The position numbers were made by a program, and so were the translations under genes. From assembly GCF_036924515.1 (NCBI RefSeq), contig NZ_JAZHRR010000001.1, forward strand, positions 1,335,001 to 1,399,000: a stretch of DNA of 64,000 bases. Reading direction: 5' to 3'. The DNA is from Bradyrhizobium sp. AZCC 1610. GTDB lineage: Bacteria > Pseudomonadota > Alphaproteobacteria > Rhizobiales > Xanthobacteraceae. Shown piece by piece: positions 8,849 to 18,295 of this stretch (position 1 is the first letter of the stretch; each line of letters begins with the position of its first letter). Under the pieces are notes generated by a model. The model searched no databases and was not told where the DNA came from. It was given only the letters and a program-made list of their open reading frames with translations.

Positions 8849-9685
8849 TTAGGGAACCCGAGAGAACTTTTTTACCGGAAAAATGCTGTACTGTTGCTTG
8901 TCTGCAATGACGTCCCGAACAATCTGATCCGAAATCACTCGCTGGTCATTGGCAAAGCCATAAACCAGCGCTGTATCGCACAAAACATTAATCATTCGGG
9001 GTATTCCACCGCTCGCGGACGCGATCAGCGAGCAGGCCTCCTGGGTGAACAGGGGACGGCGGGCACCCACCGCCTGGAGCCGGAACGCGATGTAATTGGC
9101 GACCTCCCGGTCGTCGAGGGGGCGAAGGTGGAAGTCGGAGGAAATCCGCTGTGCGAACTGATGCAGTTTGGGCGCCAGGAGCAGGTCGCGGAGCTGGGGC
9201 TGACCGACCAGGATCAACTGCAAGATCTGAAACTTGTCCGCGTTAATATTGGAGATCATGCGCAAATGTTCGAGCGCTTCCGGCTCGAGATTCTGCGCCT
9301 CATCGATGATCAAAATGGTCCGTCTTCCGTTGGCGAATTGACCATACAGAAAATCTTGTAACTTCTTGAAAAGATTAGGGTAATCACCGTCGAACGATTG
9401 CCCGAGCGACATCAGTATCCATTGCAGCAATTCCTGCCGCCCTTGCGGGGAGTTCGAGATCAGGCCGATTGTGATCGCCGGGCTGACCTTCTTGAGCAAA
9501 TGCCGGACCAGGGTTGTCTTGCCGGAACCTATTTCACCTGTAATGACGGTGAAGCCGGCGTTATTCATGACGCCGAACTCCAGCATCGTGAACGCCATGG
9601 AATGCATTTTGCCCCAGTAAATCAGGTCGGGGTCGGGGAGAATTGAAAAAGGTTTCTCCCGGAGCTGATAAAACGCCTCGTACAT
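8849..9685 (-). CDS. ExeA-like AAA ATPase associated with exosortase loci
   Basis: A 278-aa ATPase of the ExeA/GspA type. It begins MYEAFYQLREKPFSILPDP, the conserved N-terminal signature of this group, and has Walker A GEIGSGKTTLVRH near residue 52 and Walker B ILIIDEAQNL near 125. ExeA homologues energise assembly of secretion machinery through the cell wall. A subgroup of this family (TIGR03015) occurs specifically in PEP-CTERM/exopolysaccharide loci, which fits this context. No signal peptide is visible, so it probably works at the cytoplasmic face of the inner membrane. It heads the leftward run that includes the Wza-like and barrel proteins, and is divergent from the Wzz-like gene at 9959 across 273 bases. 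Confidence 0.85.
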   Translation of the reverse strand: MYEAFYQLREKPFSILPDPDLIYWGKMHSMAFTMLEFGVMNNAGFTVITGEIGSGKTTLVRHLLKKVSPAITIGLISNSPQGRQELLQWILMSLGQSFDGDYPNLFKKLQDFLYGQFANGRRTILIIDEAQNLEPEALEHLRMISNINADKFQILQLILVGQPQLRDLLLAPKLHQFAQRISSDFHLRPLDDREVANYIAFRLQAVGARRPLFTQEACSLIASASGGIPRMINVLCDTALVYGFANDQRVISDQIVRDVIADKQQYSIFPVKKFSRVP

Positions 9686-9958
9686 TGAACTTCCTTAGCC
9701 CGGCTACAGACCCTTATAGCGTAATTCGGGAAATTACCTTGCCTCCCTCAACCCATTTCTCCGATCTACGTAAATTTGGCAAAGCGGCGGCCGATGGAAC
9801 CACCATTAAGATTGAAATTTGAAACTCACGGCGCTGAGCAACTATTCATTAAATCCCTGCAAGATCGATGCTAGATTGCAGTCCGGAGCGAAGCGCCACC
9901 GATTCATTTCGCGGCATCATTAGCCTAGCAGGCTCGCAAACAAACGCTCGGACGACAT

Positions 9959-11308
9959 ATGTTGCAGAAAGTTGAATTTGAGGACGATTTCCAGCCGCTG
10001 CAAGAGGACCGTAGTCACCTATTGCAGCTCTCTTTCTATTGGGAACTGGTAAAGCGGCGCTGGGCCTATTTCGCGCTGCCGTTCGTCACGATCCTGGCTG
10101 CGGGCGCCGCGGCAGCTTTGCTGTGGCCGCCTACCTATCTCTCGGAAGGACGGATCCTCGTTCAATCGCAGCAGATCCCATCCGAACTGGTCCGGCCTAC
10201 GGTCACCAGTGCTGCGCAGGAGCGTATTCAGGTCATTCAGCAGCGGACGATGACGCGAGATAATCTCATCGCGATCGCCGACAAATTTAAACTGTTCCCG
10301 GACAAGCGCACGCTGATGTCGCCGACCGAGCTCGTCGCGGCGGTCAAGAAGAACACGAAAATCGCGCCGGTCGACGTTCACCTGGACTTCAAGCAGCGGA
10401 CGCGCGCCGCGATGGAAAATCCCACGATCGTTTTTTCGGTCGGATTCGAATACGGCAATGGTGCGGTGGCTGCGCAGGTTGCCAACGAGTTGATGACGCG
10501 GATCCTGAACGAGGATCTTCGGGATCGGACCAGCCGCGCCACGGACACGACGAAATTCCTGGCACGAGAGGTGCAAAGGCTTCAGGTTGAGAACTCGGCG
10601 CTCGATGCCAAGATTGCTCAGTTACGGCTCACGCAGGGCAAACCGGCATCGTCCGGCGGCTCCGATCAGCCGACGACAACCCTTACGCAACTCAAGTCAG
10701 AACTGATCCAGAAGGGTGCGCTGTACTCAGAGCGGCACCCTGTGATCCAGTCCCTGAAGAAGCAGATCGAAGCCCTGGAAAAGGTGGCCGCCGTGCCGGC
10801 GCCCACCAACGACGCGGCGGCGGCTGCCAGTATCGAGGCGATGGTTGCCCAGCAGGAGAGTCTGCAAAAGAACCTCGATGCCGCCTCAGCAAAATTGGCG
10901 GCCGCACGGCTCGGTGAAAACCTTGAAAAGGACCAGCAGTCCGAGAAGCTCGAAATCATCGAGCAGCCCACGGTTCCGCAAGAGCCGGTCAAGCCCAATC
11001 GGCTGAAAGTCCTTGCGCTGGCCTTCGCGGCCGCGCTGTTTGGCGGAGCAGGACTGACGTTCCTCATGGAGATCCTGGACAAGGGAATCCGAAGGAGTAA
11101 TGACCTCCTGTCCGTGGTCGATGGTCGGTTGATCGTTTCAATTCCCTACATCAAGACAGCAGCCGAATTGCGCGCGGGGCGGAGACGGATGCTTGCTCTT
11201 CTGGGAGCGTTGGTGCTGGTTGTGATCGGGCTGTTGATAGTTGCCTATCTGTTTCTTCCACCGCTTGACCTGATGATTGCCAAGGCCAGGGTCGGGCTGT
11301 TTCGATAA
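9959..11308 (+). CDS. Polysaccharide chain-length determinant, Wzz/GumC-like
   Basis: A 449-aa inner-membrane protein with one N-terminal transmembrane segment (about residues 38-58, YFALPFVTILAAGAAAALLW) and C-terminal segments around residues 345-365 and 405-430. Between them is a periplasmic coiled-coil domain (about 175-320). The proline-rich PQEPVKPNRLK motif before the C-terminal helix is typical of Wzz/GumC co-polymerases, which set polysaccharide length. It lacks the fused kinase domain; the next gene supplies that function separately. The start is an ATG in the track, with no strong ribosome site seen. The autokinase gene follows within 17 bases, so the two are probably one transcript. 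Confidence 0.9.
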   Translation: MLQKVEFEDDFQPLQEDRSHLLQLSFYWELVKRRWAYFALPFVTILAAGAAAALLWPPTYLSEGRILVQSQQIPSELVRPTVTSAAQERIQVIQQRTMTRDNLIAIADKFKLFPDKRTLMSPTELVAAVKKNTKIAPVDVHLDFKQRTRAAMENPTIVFSVGFEYGNGAVAAQVANELMTRILNEDLRDRTSRATDTTKFLAREVQRLQVENSALDAKIAQLRLTQGKPASSGGSDQPTTTLTQLKSELIQKGALYSERHPVIQSLKKQIEALEKVAAVPAPTNDAAAAASIEAMVAQQESLQKNLDAASAKLAAARLGENLEKDQQSEKLEIIEQPTVPQEPVKPNRLKVLALAFAAALFGGAGLTFLMEILDKGIRRSNDLLSVVDGRLIVSIPYIKTAAELRAGRRRMLALLGALVLVVIGLLIVAYLFLPPLDLMIAKARVGLFR

Positions 11309-11324
11309 TTCGCGGAGTCACGCA

Positions 11325-12140
11325 GTGGATTCAATAAAGCAGGCTGTTGAACTCGCGCGAGCTGCGGAGGCGGTGCACCGTCCGGCGGCGTTGGGCGGAT
11401 CTTCCCTCGCTGCTGAAGGGTCCCTGCAGCGCTCTGCCGAGTCGCCGTTCAGGGAAGTGCGCCTTAGCGCCGATCATCTCGAAGCCCATCGAATAGTGGC
11501 CTATGGCACTTCCAGCCAGCACGGCCGCTACTACGACATGTTGCGCACGCAGGTGCTGCAGGAGATGGACAAGAAGAGCTGGCAGTTTCTGGCTGTGACT
11601 TCGCCGACCGCCGGGTGCGGAAAAACGGTAACGGCCTGCAATCTTGCGCTGAGTATTTCCCGGCTGCCGGAGCGGTCGGTACTGCTGGTCGATCTTGATT
11701 TGCGCCGGCCAGCGGTTGGAAATTATCTAGGCATCAGCGGCAATGGTGGCGTTCTCAACGTGCTCGAAGGACGCACGCCACTTTCGTCAGCGGTTGTACA
11801 GGCAAGCATCGGTCCGAATAGCATGCTGGTGCTGCCCGGATCGGTCTCGTCGAACTCTTCGGAATGGATGGCCTCGCAGACGATGGGGGCGCTGCTCCAG
11901 ACCATCAAGCGAGACTTCCGGTCGCGGATCGTCATCTTCGATCTTCCGCCGATGCTGCTTGGCGATGATGTGATTTCTATTCTACCCAGAATAGATGCGG
12001 CGCTGCTCGTTGCGGGGATTGGGAGTACGACGGTTTCTGACATCAAGGAATGCCAGCGGCATTTGCAACGAACACCTGTTCTCCGTGTCGTTGTGAACAA
12101 GTCGACCGAGACGGCTGGTTCGTACTACGGCTACTATTGA
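11325..12140 (+). CDS. Tyrosine autokinase, CpsD/CapB (BY-kinase) type
   Basis: A 271-aa bacterial tyrosine kinase. Walker A is SPTAGCGKTVTACNLA near residue 93, Walker A' is VLLVDLDLRRP, and Walker B is IVIFDLPPMLL. The C-terminus ends in a tyrosine cluster (SYYGYY), the expected autophosphorylation tail. BY-kinases act with a Wzz-like adaptor, and cycles of tail phosphorylation control polymerisation and export. The start is set at the GTG at 11325 because GGAG lies seven bases upstream and VDSIKQAVELARA resembles known N-termini. An upstream in-frame start at 11277 would overlap the Wzz gene. It works with the preceding chain-length protein at the inner membrane. Confidence 0.88.
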   Translation: MDSIKQAVELARAAEAVHRPAALGGSSLAAEGSLQRSAESPFREVRLSADHLEAHRIVAYGTSSQHGRYYDMLRTQVLQEMDKKSWQFLAVTSPTAGCGKTVTACNLALSISRLPERSVLLVDLDLRRPAVGNYLGISGNGGVLNVLEGRTPLSSAVVQASIGPNSMLVLPGSVSSNSSEWMASQTMGALLQTIKRDFRSRIVIFDLPPMLLGDDVISILPRIDAALLVAGIGSTTVSDIKECQRHLQRTPVLRVVVNKSTETAGSYYGYY

Positions 12141-12200
12141 TTTCAAATCCAACCGTGATTCCGAAACGGCGTGAGGTTCGATTGCGGGTCTTCCGGAAGG

Positions 12201-13148
12201 CTATTGTCGTCCTTCGCTGAGGAACGCCTGATAGGCGAGCCTGATGCCCTCCTCGAACGAGGTGCTGGCGCGCCAGCCAAGTTTGGCCAGCCAGCTGACA
12301 TCGAGCAGCTTGCGCGGCGTGCCGTTCGGGCGCGAGGTGTCGAAGCCGATCTCGCCGGTGTAGCCGACGGCCGCCGCGACCACGCGGGCGAATTCGGCGA
12401 TCGTGATGTCCTCCCCGGTGCCGATATTGACCAGCCCATCGCCAGAATAGGTCTTCATCAAGTGGATGCAGGCGTCCGCGAGATCGTCGACATAGAGGAA
12501 TTCGCGCCGCGGCGTGCCGGTGCCCCAGACCACGACCTCCCTGGCGCCGGACATCTTTGCCTCGTGGAAGCGGCGGATCAGGGCGGCCACGACGTGGCTG
12601 TATTCGGGATGATAATTGTCACCGCGGCCATAAAGATTGGTCGGCATCACGTTGATGAAGTCGGCGCCATACTGGCTGCGATAGGCCTCCACCATCTTGA
12701 TGCCGGCGATCTTGGCGATCGCATAGGGCTCGTTGGTCGGCTCCAGCGGCCCCGTCAGCATGGCATCCTCGCGCAACGGCTGCGGCGCCAGCTTCGGATA
12801 GATGCAGGACGAGCCTAAGAACATTAGCTTCTCGGCGCCGTTGACATGCGCCGCATGGATCACATTCGCCGCAATCACCAGATTGTCGTAGAGGAATTCG
12901 GCGCGCAGCGTGTTGTTGGCGACGATGCCGCCGACCTTGGCGGCGGCGAGAAACACCACCTGCGGGCACTTGGCGGCAAACCATTTGTTGACCGCGGCCT
13001 GATCGCGCAGATCGGCCTCGCTGCGGCTCGCCGTCAGCAGTTCGACATCTTCCGCCGCCAGCCTGCGCACCAGCGCCGACCCAACCATGCCGCGATGCCC
13101 GGCGACGTAGACCGTCTTGCCTTTCAGCTCAAACGGAAGGCTTGCCAT
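12201..13148 (-). CDS. fcl: GDP-L-fucose synthase
   Basis: A 315-aa SDR-superfamily enzyme that epimerises and reduces GDP-4-keto-6-deoxy-mannose to GDP-L-fucose with NADPH. The NADP site [14 protein letters not shown] is near residue 15, and the Ser and Tyr/Lys catalytic elements appear in LGSSCIYP and [33 protein letters not shown] is the conserved family segment. The start at 13148 ([18 protein letters not shown]) fits the family and overlaps the end of gmd by 20 bases, indicating translational coupling. A longer reading frame extends rightward but only as antisense-like sequence over gmd. Together with gmd it makes the fucose donor for the polysaccharide. Confidence 0.95.
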   Translation of the reverse strand: MASLPFELKGKTVYVAGHRGMVGSALVRRLAAEDVELLTASRSEADLRDQAAVNKWFAAKCPQVVFLAAAKVGGIVANNTLRAEFLYDNLVIAANVIHAAHVNGAEKLMFLGSSCIYPKLAPQPLREDAMLTGPLEPTNEPYAIAKIAGIKMVEAYRSQYGADFINVMPTNLYGRGDNYHPEYSHVVAALIRRFHEAKMSGAREVVVWGTGTPRREFLYVDDLADACIHLMKTYSGDGLVNIGTGEDITIAEFARVVAAAVGYTGEIGFDTSRPNGTPRKLLDVSWLAKLGWRASTSFEEGIRLAYQAFLSEGRQ

Positions 13149-14214
13149 TGGCGACCTCCCGCCGGGCGTCAGCGAGATCGCTAGCGACCATTTCCTTGAC
13201 CAGCTGGGCGAACGACGTCCTGGGCTGCCAGCCGAGCTTCTCGCGCGCCTTGCTGGCATCGCCGACCAGAAGATCGACTTCGGTCGGCCGGAAATAGACC
13301 GGATCGATCCTGACCAGGGTCTTGCCGGAGTTGGCGTCGACGCCGGTCTCGTCGACACCCTTGCCGCGCCATTCAATGCGGCGGCCGACTTCGGCGAACG
13401 CGAGTTCGACGAACTCGCGCACCGACCGGGTCTCGCCGGTCGCCAGCACGAAATCGTCGGGCGCGTCCGCCTGCAGAATCCTGTGCATGCCCTCGACGTA
13501 ATCCCGGGCATGGCCCCAGTCGCGCTTGGCCCCGAGGTTGCCGAGATAGAGCACCTCATCGATGCCGGTTTCGATGCGGGCGACACTGCGCGTGATCTTG
13601 CGGGTCACAAAGGTCTCGCCGCGGATCGGGCTCTCATGGTTGAACAGGATGCCGTTCGAGGCATAGATGCCGTAGGCCTCGCGGTAGTTCACCGTGATCC
13701 AGTAGCCGTACAGCTTGGCGACGCCGTAAGGCGAGCGCGGGTAGAACGGCGTGGATTCCCTCTGCGGCACCTCTTGCACGAGGCCGTAGAGCTCCGAGGT
13801 CGAGGCCTGATAGAACCGCGTCTCCTTCTCCATGCCGAGGATGCGGATCGCTTCGAGCAGCCGCAGCACGCCGATGGCGTCGGCATTGGCGGTGTATTCC
13901 GGGCTTTCGAAGCTGACGCCGACATGGCTCTGGGCGGCGAGGTTGTAGATCTCGGTCGGCCTGATCTGCTGCATCAGCCGGATCAAATTGGTCGAGTCGG
14001 TCATGTCGCCATAGTGCAGCAGGAACGGCACATTGCGGGAATGCGGATCCTGGTACAGGTGATCGATGCGCGCGGTGTTGAACGAGGACGACCGTCGCTT
14101 GATGCCGTGGATCTCATAGCCGAGGCCAAGCAGATATTCGGCCAGATAGGCGCCGTCCTGGCCAGTGACGCCGGTGATCAGCGCCACGCGCCGCTGTGAA
14201 TGTTCATTCGTCAT
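13129..14214 (-). CDS. gmd: GDP-mannose 4,6-dehydratase
   Basis: A 361-aa extended SDR enzyme converting GDP-D-mannose to GDP-4-keto-6-deoxy-D-mannose. The N-terminal [29 protein letters not shown] is diagnostic. The catalytic Thr/Ser-Glu and YxxxK motifs are visible as STSELYG and YGVAKLYGY, and the substrate loop as [18 protein letters not shown]. Length matches the family (about 350-370). It is the first gene of a two-gene leftward operon with fcl, which starts inside its 3' end. Its product feeds GDP-L-fucose synthesis for the exopolysaccharide; GDP-mannose itself must be made elsewhere, as no manB/manC was seen in the window. Confidence 0.95.
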   Translation of the reverse strand: MTNEHSQRRVALITGVTGQDGAYLAEYLLGLGYEIHGIKRRSSSFNTARIDHLYQDPHSRNVPFLLHYGDMTDSTNLIRLMQQIRPTEIYNLAAQSHVGVSFESPEYTANADAIGVLRLLEAIRILGMEKETRFYQASTSELYGLVQEVPQRESTPFYPRSPYGVAKLYGYWITVNYREAYGIYASNGILFNHESPIRGETFVTRKITRSVARIETGIDEVLYLGNLGAKRDWGHARDYVEGMHRILQADAPDDFVLATGETRSVREFVELAFAEVGRRIEWRGKGVDETGVDANSGKTLVRIDPVYFRPTEVDLLVGDASKAREKLGWQPRTSFAQLVKEMVASDLADARREVANGKPSV

Positions 14215-14325
14215 GCCAGCTCCAATGTTTTCTTTCCGCGCGCCAAGGTGCCAAACTTATTGAACGCCGACGCTGTGATTTGTCTCAATGTGCGGGCGAT
14301 CGATCGGCAGAGCCAAGGGGGCCGA

Positions 14326-15030
14326 CTAGAGCTGCAAATGGGCGGGCAAGAAGGCCGCAATTTCTGAGGCCGGTACAAAGTATTTGGCGATATCACGCGT
14401 TTCAGTCTTTCTGGTATCAGGTCGATAATATGGTTGCGATATTTTCCGGCTCATTATGCCGAGCAGGCATTTGCGTTTGACATCGAACACCCCTGACCCG
14501 GAATTGCCGGTGCGAGCCACGTCGGATATGACCGTACTGAATCGGCTGCGGGTTCCGATCGGCAGCCGATCGGGCGCGAGGATGTGGGAGCGCACGGCCG
14601 ATCCCGGCACAATGGTCACAACCTCTTGTCCCGGCCTGGGCGGTTCAGTGCAAATCGAGTTTCGCCGAAGTCGCAAGCGCGACGGAAGAAGCTCTTCTTC
14701 GACCGATAGCAACGTGAGATCCGTTCCCTCGAAACTGCCTTCCTTGACGACACGGGTCGGATATTCCGAGCCGGCAATCGCGATCTTGGGCCGCGTCAGC
14801 CAAGTCCGGCCTGCAACATGCGCCGCCGTGATGAACAGGCCTTTTCCGAGATAGATGCCGGATCCCGGTCCCCAGCTCTGCATCGGCGTCTGGTGAATGT
14901 GCACAGCGTACGGCAGCAGCGTATCGTCGGCACCTTGCGCGCATGCTGGCTGCCACAGGATCGCCAGAAGAAGTGCGCCCTGGAGAAACGGTGCGCACAG
15001 CAACTTCGCGGTGGGTCGATCGAACGCCAA
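14326..15030 (-). CDS. Secreted trypsin-like serine protease
   Basis: A 234-aa chymotrypsin-fold protein with an N-terminal hydrophobic signal (about residues 10-31, ending ACAQG). The catalytic triad can be placed: His in LFITAAHVAG near residue 70, Asp in FEGTDLTLLSV near 104 and Ser in TGNSGSGVFDV near 176. No PDZ domain follows, so it is not DegP/HtrA-like. Such a protease inside an exosortase/exopolysaccharide locus could trim sorted or export proteins in the periplasm, but that is inference. It runs leftward, 40 bases downstream of the EpsI stop, so it may be cotranscribed with EpsI. Confidence 0.8.
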   Translation of the reverse strand: MAFDRPTAKLLCAPFLQGALLLAILWQPACAQGADDTLLPYAVHIHQTPMQSWGPGSGIYLGKGLFITAAHVAGRTWLTRPKIAIAGSEYPTRVVKEGSFEGTDLTLLSVEEELLPSRLRLRRNSICTEPPRPGQEVVTIVPGSAVRSHILAPDRLPIGTRSRFSTVISDVARTGNSGSGVFDVKRKCLLGIMSRKISQPYYRPDTRKTETRDIAKYFVPASEIAAFLPAHLQL

Positions 15031-15071
15031 AATTACCTGCCAGGTGCACGGTCGTTTGTTAATGGCGATCT

Positions 15072-15773
15072 TCAGCTCGCGCCGGTAAAGAATTTGATTT
15101 CCTGAGGCGGAATGGCAGAAAGCAGATCGCGGATAAATTGGTCCTGCAGCTTGAATGATACATCCTTCGGCAGACCGATGGTGGAGACCCTGATCAGGGC
15201 GCCATCGGGAATGATCCCACGCAGGCCATACTTCAATCGGCTGAGCTGATGATCGACGACGCCGTTGGCGATGTCATTGCCGATCCGCAGCCAGTAGGTG
15301 ACCGGCTCGAAGCGCGACTCCCTTGCCGCAATCAACCGGGTCATCTTGATGGGTTGCGCGCCGTTGCGATAGTTGATCGCGGCGTCCGCCTTTTCCGAGA
15401 TCCGGAAGCCATTGGCCGTATAGCAAATCTCCGGGCGGTGGGACTTCAGCCGATAGTTCTGCACCGGACCATATGCGACCATCAGCATGACGATGTTGCC
15501 ATGCCCGTCGGTATAGCCTCGACCAACTTCCTGGCTGTAGATCTTTCCCGCAAGCGGATCCGGCTGAACATATGCGTCCGGATCCGCCGGGCGGACCGGG
15601 CTGATTTCCGGAACGAGCGTCCAGGTTCCAAACTGACGGGGAATGACGGTTTCAAGGCTGGGGGAGGCCGATGTACGGGCCATCAGTTGGCGGGGCGCCA
15701 GCACGGTCGCAAGCACGGCGCAGCCCACGATTGCAATACATGCCAATATGATCTGAATTCGAGGGTATTTCAT
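15072..15773 (-). CDS. epsI: EpsI-family exosortase-associated protein
   Basis: A 233-aa protein with one N-terminal membrane anchor (about residues 8-28) and a periplasmic EpsI domain. The signature SHRPEICYTANGF near residue 122 contains the conserved His-Pro-Cys-Tyr arrangement of the family. EpsI occurs either fused to the C-terminus of exosortases or as a separate protein beside them; here it is separate, with the exosortase 1.4 kb away in the opposite orientation. Its exact biochemical role is unknown, although the conserved Cys/His suggests an enzymatic one. The start at 15773 (MKYPRIQIIL) places the anchor at the N-terminus; the frame extends 28 codons further upstream without supporting signal. 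Confidence 0.85.
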   Translation of the reverse strand: MKYPRIQIILACIAIVGCAVLATVLAPRQLMARTSASPSLETVIPRQFGTWTLVPEISPVRPADPDAYVQPDPLAGKIYSQEVGRGYTDGHGNIVMLMVAYGPVQNYRLKSHRPEICYTANGFRISEKADAAINYRNGAQPIKMTRLIAARESRFEPVTYWLRIGNDIANGVVDHQLSRLKYGLRGIIPDGALIRVSTIGLPKDVSFKLQDQFIRDLLSAIPPQEIKFFTGAS

Positions 15774-16030
15774 TGAGGCCCACGCACAATCTTCGAGAGT
15801 TAATTGGATCAGCCGTTTCGAACGAGGATATACTCCAACCGGCCAATTTGCAGTCAAAAGAAAGAGATAATCGGCCCGCTTAACGAAATTAACATAAATA
15901 ACGGAAACCGCAGTGAAAAAGCGTTATTGGCTCGACCCGGGGCAGCGGGCTGTTTAGTCATACCAAGATTAGGGCACGGCCAGCCTGTTGTATATGCTTC
16001 TCGGCCTATTTGGATGCACGGAGTTCCTGG

Positions 16031-16903
16031 ATGAAGGGTATGTCCATCAAGATCGCTCGGCTTGCCGTTTTGCTTGCCTGTAGTGCGGTCGCCTTGGCCG
16101 GCTGCGGCAAGAAAAGCGATCAGCCCGCGGCCTCCAAAGGACAGGTCGTTGCGCGTGTCGGTGAGGAAGTCGTAACCGTCCAGGATCTCGAGAATGAGTT
16201 CCGCTGGGCGAACGTAACTCCGGACAAGCAGAAGGAGCCCGAGATCGTCAAGCGCGTCCTGGGTGAACTGGTCGTGCGCAAATATTTGCTCCGCCAGGCC
16301 ATGGCGGCGAAGCTCGATCGCGAGCCGGGCGTGCTGCTGGACCTGCTGAGATCGCGCGAGCAGATCCTCGAGAATGCGTATCTGCAGCGAACAGCGGCAG
16401 CCAAGGCGCCGGGCAAGCTAGATGTCGACAGGTACATCGCCAACAACCCGGCGAAATTCGCCGGCAGAAAATTGCTCAGCGTTGAACAGATCGCATTTCC
16501 GATCGGGCCGACCACCCAGTCCTTCGTCGAAGCGAACAAGGGTGCCAAATCGCTCGACGAAATCGACCAGAAGCTTACCGCAGCCGGAATCCCCCACGGC
16601 CGGCAAATGGGCGCGCTGAACAGCGGCGATCTCCCACCGGAGTTTTACGGTTTGATCGAGGCCAAGAAGGCGGATGACGTGTTCTTCGTTCGCGCCGGAC
16701 AGAACGGGATGTTCTTCAAGGTCAAGGGCGAGGAGCCGCGCCCGCTCGAAGGAGAGCCAGCGGCCAATCTGGCGCGGCAATTGATGCGCGCGGATGCGGT
16801 CAAGGCCGAACTGGGGATTGCGGCCTATTCGGCGAACCTCGAAGCGAAATATGAAGGTGAATACGCAAAGATCATGCAGCCGGGAGATGGAAAGAAGAAC
16901 TGA
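16031..16903 (+). CDS. epsD: EpsD-type peptidyl-prolyl cis-trans isomerase lipoprotein
   Basis: A 290-aa SurA/PpiC-like protein. An N-terminal lipoprotein signal ends in LAGC near residue 24. It is followed by a SurA-like helical N-domain (VQDLENEFRWANV, EPEIVKRVLGELVVRKYLLRQ) and a divergent parvulin-type region (ISVEQIAFPIG-like segment near 155, then MGALNSGDLPPEFY). EpsD-family isomerases are found in exosortase loci and probably assist folding of sorted or export proteins in the periplasm. The ATG at 16031 has GGAG seven bases upstream; an ATG three codons later is possible. It starts the rightward run with the small membrane protein and the exosortase. Confidence 0.85.
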   Translation: MKGMSIKIARLAVLLACSAVALAGCGKKSDQPAASKGQVVARVGEEVVTVQDLENEFRWANVTPDKQKEPEIVKRVLGELVVRKYLLRQAMAAKLDREPGVLLDLLRSREQILENAYLQRTAAAKAPGKLDVDRYIANNPAKFAGRKLLSVEQIAFPIGPTTQSFVEANKGAKSLDEIDQKLTAAGIPHGRQMGALNSGDLPPEFYGLIEAKKADDVFFVRAGQNGMFFKVKGEEPRPLEGEPAANLARQLMRADAVKAELGIAAYSANLEAKYEGEYAKIMQPGDGKKN

Positions 16904-16960
16904 GCGCAGAACTTAATCGCGCCGCCGTAAAAATGTTCCTCAGGGCGATATCGACGTGAA

Positions 16961-17182
16961 ATGACAACGTTTTTTGATGTGTTGACCGTTACCTGTTTCG
17001 TGGCGCTGGTGATCGCGTTTTTCCAGTTCACTGAGCGCGACAATCGAACGTTGCTGCACTTCATGCTGGCCGGCATCGTATTCGCCGTCGCCAACCAGGT
17101 CGGAAATGCGGGGGCGTTCTACCTTGCGCTGATCCTGATCCTTGCTGGCGCTGGTTACGCGGTCTTGATAGTGCGGAGATAG
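16961..17182 (+). CDS. Small membrane protein, probable exosortase accessory
   Basis: A 73-aa protein with three hydrophobic segments (about residues 5-22, 31-49, 52-70) and charged residues mainly in the first loop (TERDNR). It sits between the EpsD-type isomerase and the exosortase on the same strand, 57 bases after the former and 59 before the latter. Small proteins of about this size are annotated as accessory proteins of the XrtV class of exosortase. The position and size match that, but I cannot confirm the family by eye. A role in stabilising the exosortase in the membrane is inference. Confidence 0.65.
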   Translation: MTTFFDVLTVTCFVALVIAFFQFTERDNRTLLHFMLAGIVFAVANQVGNAGAFYLALILILAGAGYAVLIVRR

Positions 17183-17241
17183 GCGGCTTGCTGCTTTTAA
17201 TGCTATCAGTAAACTAGGTTTTGGAACCTGTTGGTATTGGA

Positions 17242-18153
17242 ATGACATTTACGCAAGTAATTCCATCGGCGAGGGCGGGTTTTCTTGGCCCTTTTTTGTG
17301 GCCGGCGCTGCTTGGCGTCTCTGTGATCGCTGCCTATGCCCAGACCGTCCTCAGTTTGATTGACGGGCCTTGGCAGACCGAGCAGGAGGGTCATGGCCCG
17401 CTCATCATTGTGGCTTCGCTCTGGCTGACCTGGCAATCGCGCGAGAAATTGAGGGCCGTGGAAATTTCTCCGGCTCCTGTCACGGGCTGGCTTGCTCTCC
17501 TCGCCGGCCTGGTCCTGCTCTATCTGGCCCGAATCCAACAGGGTCTGGTTACCTTCGAAACCTTTTCCTTGATCCCCGTCATCGTCGGCTGTGTCCTGAT
17601 TTCGGCAGGATGGCCGGCATTGCGGGTACTCGCATTTCCGATCGGCTTCCTGATCTTCGCAGTGCCAATGCCCGACTGGCTCGTCGATGCCGCCACGGTT
17701 CCGCTCAAGGTCTTTATTTCGAACGTCGTCACCAACGTGCTCTATGCGACGGGTTTTCCGGTTGCCCAGAACGGCGTCATGATCATGATCGGAACCTATC
17801 AGCTCCTGGTAAAGGACGCCTGTTCCGGAATGAATTCGATTTTTGCATTGTCCGCGATCGGCGTTTTTTATGCCTATGCGTTTCGCTGGCAGGAGAAAAT
17901 TCGCAGCCTGCTCCTCCTCGCGGCGATTATACCCATTACCATCATTGCAAATTTCTGTCGCGTTTTCGCGTTGGTCCTGATCGCTTATTATCTGGGGCCT
18001 GACATGCTCGAGGGAATTCTGCACGATCTCACCGGCATCGGCCTTTTCGTCGTCGCAGTTATTCTGCTGTTCCTGTTCGATGCCTTTCTGGGCCTTTGTT
18101 TTGCGCTGGTGCGCCGTGTCCGCAGCCGCGCCGCGCCGGCGACGCCCGCCTAG
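17242..18153 (+). CDS. Exosortase (EpsH family), probably XrtV-like
   Basis: A 303-aa polytopic inner-membrane cysteine transpeptidase that cleaves proteins carrying C-terminal PEP-CTERM signals. The family triad is visible: Cys194 in KDACSGMNSIFAL, Arg240 in IIANFCRVFAL and His261 in GILHDLTGIGLF. About eight hydrophobic segments surround these. It has no EpsI domain fused at its C-terminus; EpsI is a separate gene at 15072. Its likely substrates are the PEP-CTERM proteins at 23564, 26997 and 28408. The ATG at 17242 is used; a TTG seven codons upstream is also open. The subclass (XrtV) is suggested only by the small neighbouring gene. Confidence 0.92.
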   Translation: MTFTQVIPSARAGFLGPFLWPALLGVSVIAAYAQTVLSLIDGPWQTEQEGHGPLIIVASLWLTWQSREKLRAVEISPAPVTGWLALLAGLVLLYLARIQQGLVTFETFSLIPVIVGCVLISAGWPALRVLAFPIGFLIFAVPMPDWLVDAATVPLKVFISNVVTNVLYATGFPVAQNGVMIMIGTYQLLVKDACSGMNSIFALSAIGVFYAYAFRWQEKIRSLLLLAAIIPITIIANFCRVFALVLIAYYLGPDMLEGILHDLTGIGLFVVAVILLFLFDAFLGLCFALVRRVRSRAAPATPA

Positions 18154-18295
18154 CTTCGCGAACATCTTCGCTGCGTCTCATGAAATCGCCCGTTGAGGCG
18201 CCTTGCGCTTGCATGCGCATTCTGCGAGGTGGCTCGTTCGCGGCGAGCTTGCTAAGCTCGTTCCACTTCAAGACCGGTTCTTGACGAAGGTTGCC

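Noticed and set aside
9735..9760. Possible second sigma-54 promoter before the Wzz-like gene
   Set aside because: GG and GC have correct spacing but the CAC part of the -24 element is missing, and it is over 190 bases from the start codon.
12201..13586. Longer fcl reading frame starting at 13586
   Set aside because: The extra 146 codons overlap gmd and have no homology; the family-like start is at 13148.
13117..14199. 360-aa rightward open frame over gmd
   Set aside because: Antisense shadow of a GC-rich gene. gmd on the other strand has clear motifs throughout, and the rightward translation is repetitive with no domain.
17206..18165. 319-aa leftward open frame over the exosortase
   Set aside because: Antisense of a highly hydrophobic membrane protein, giving a charged, low-complexity translation without motifs.
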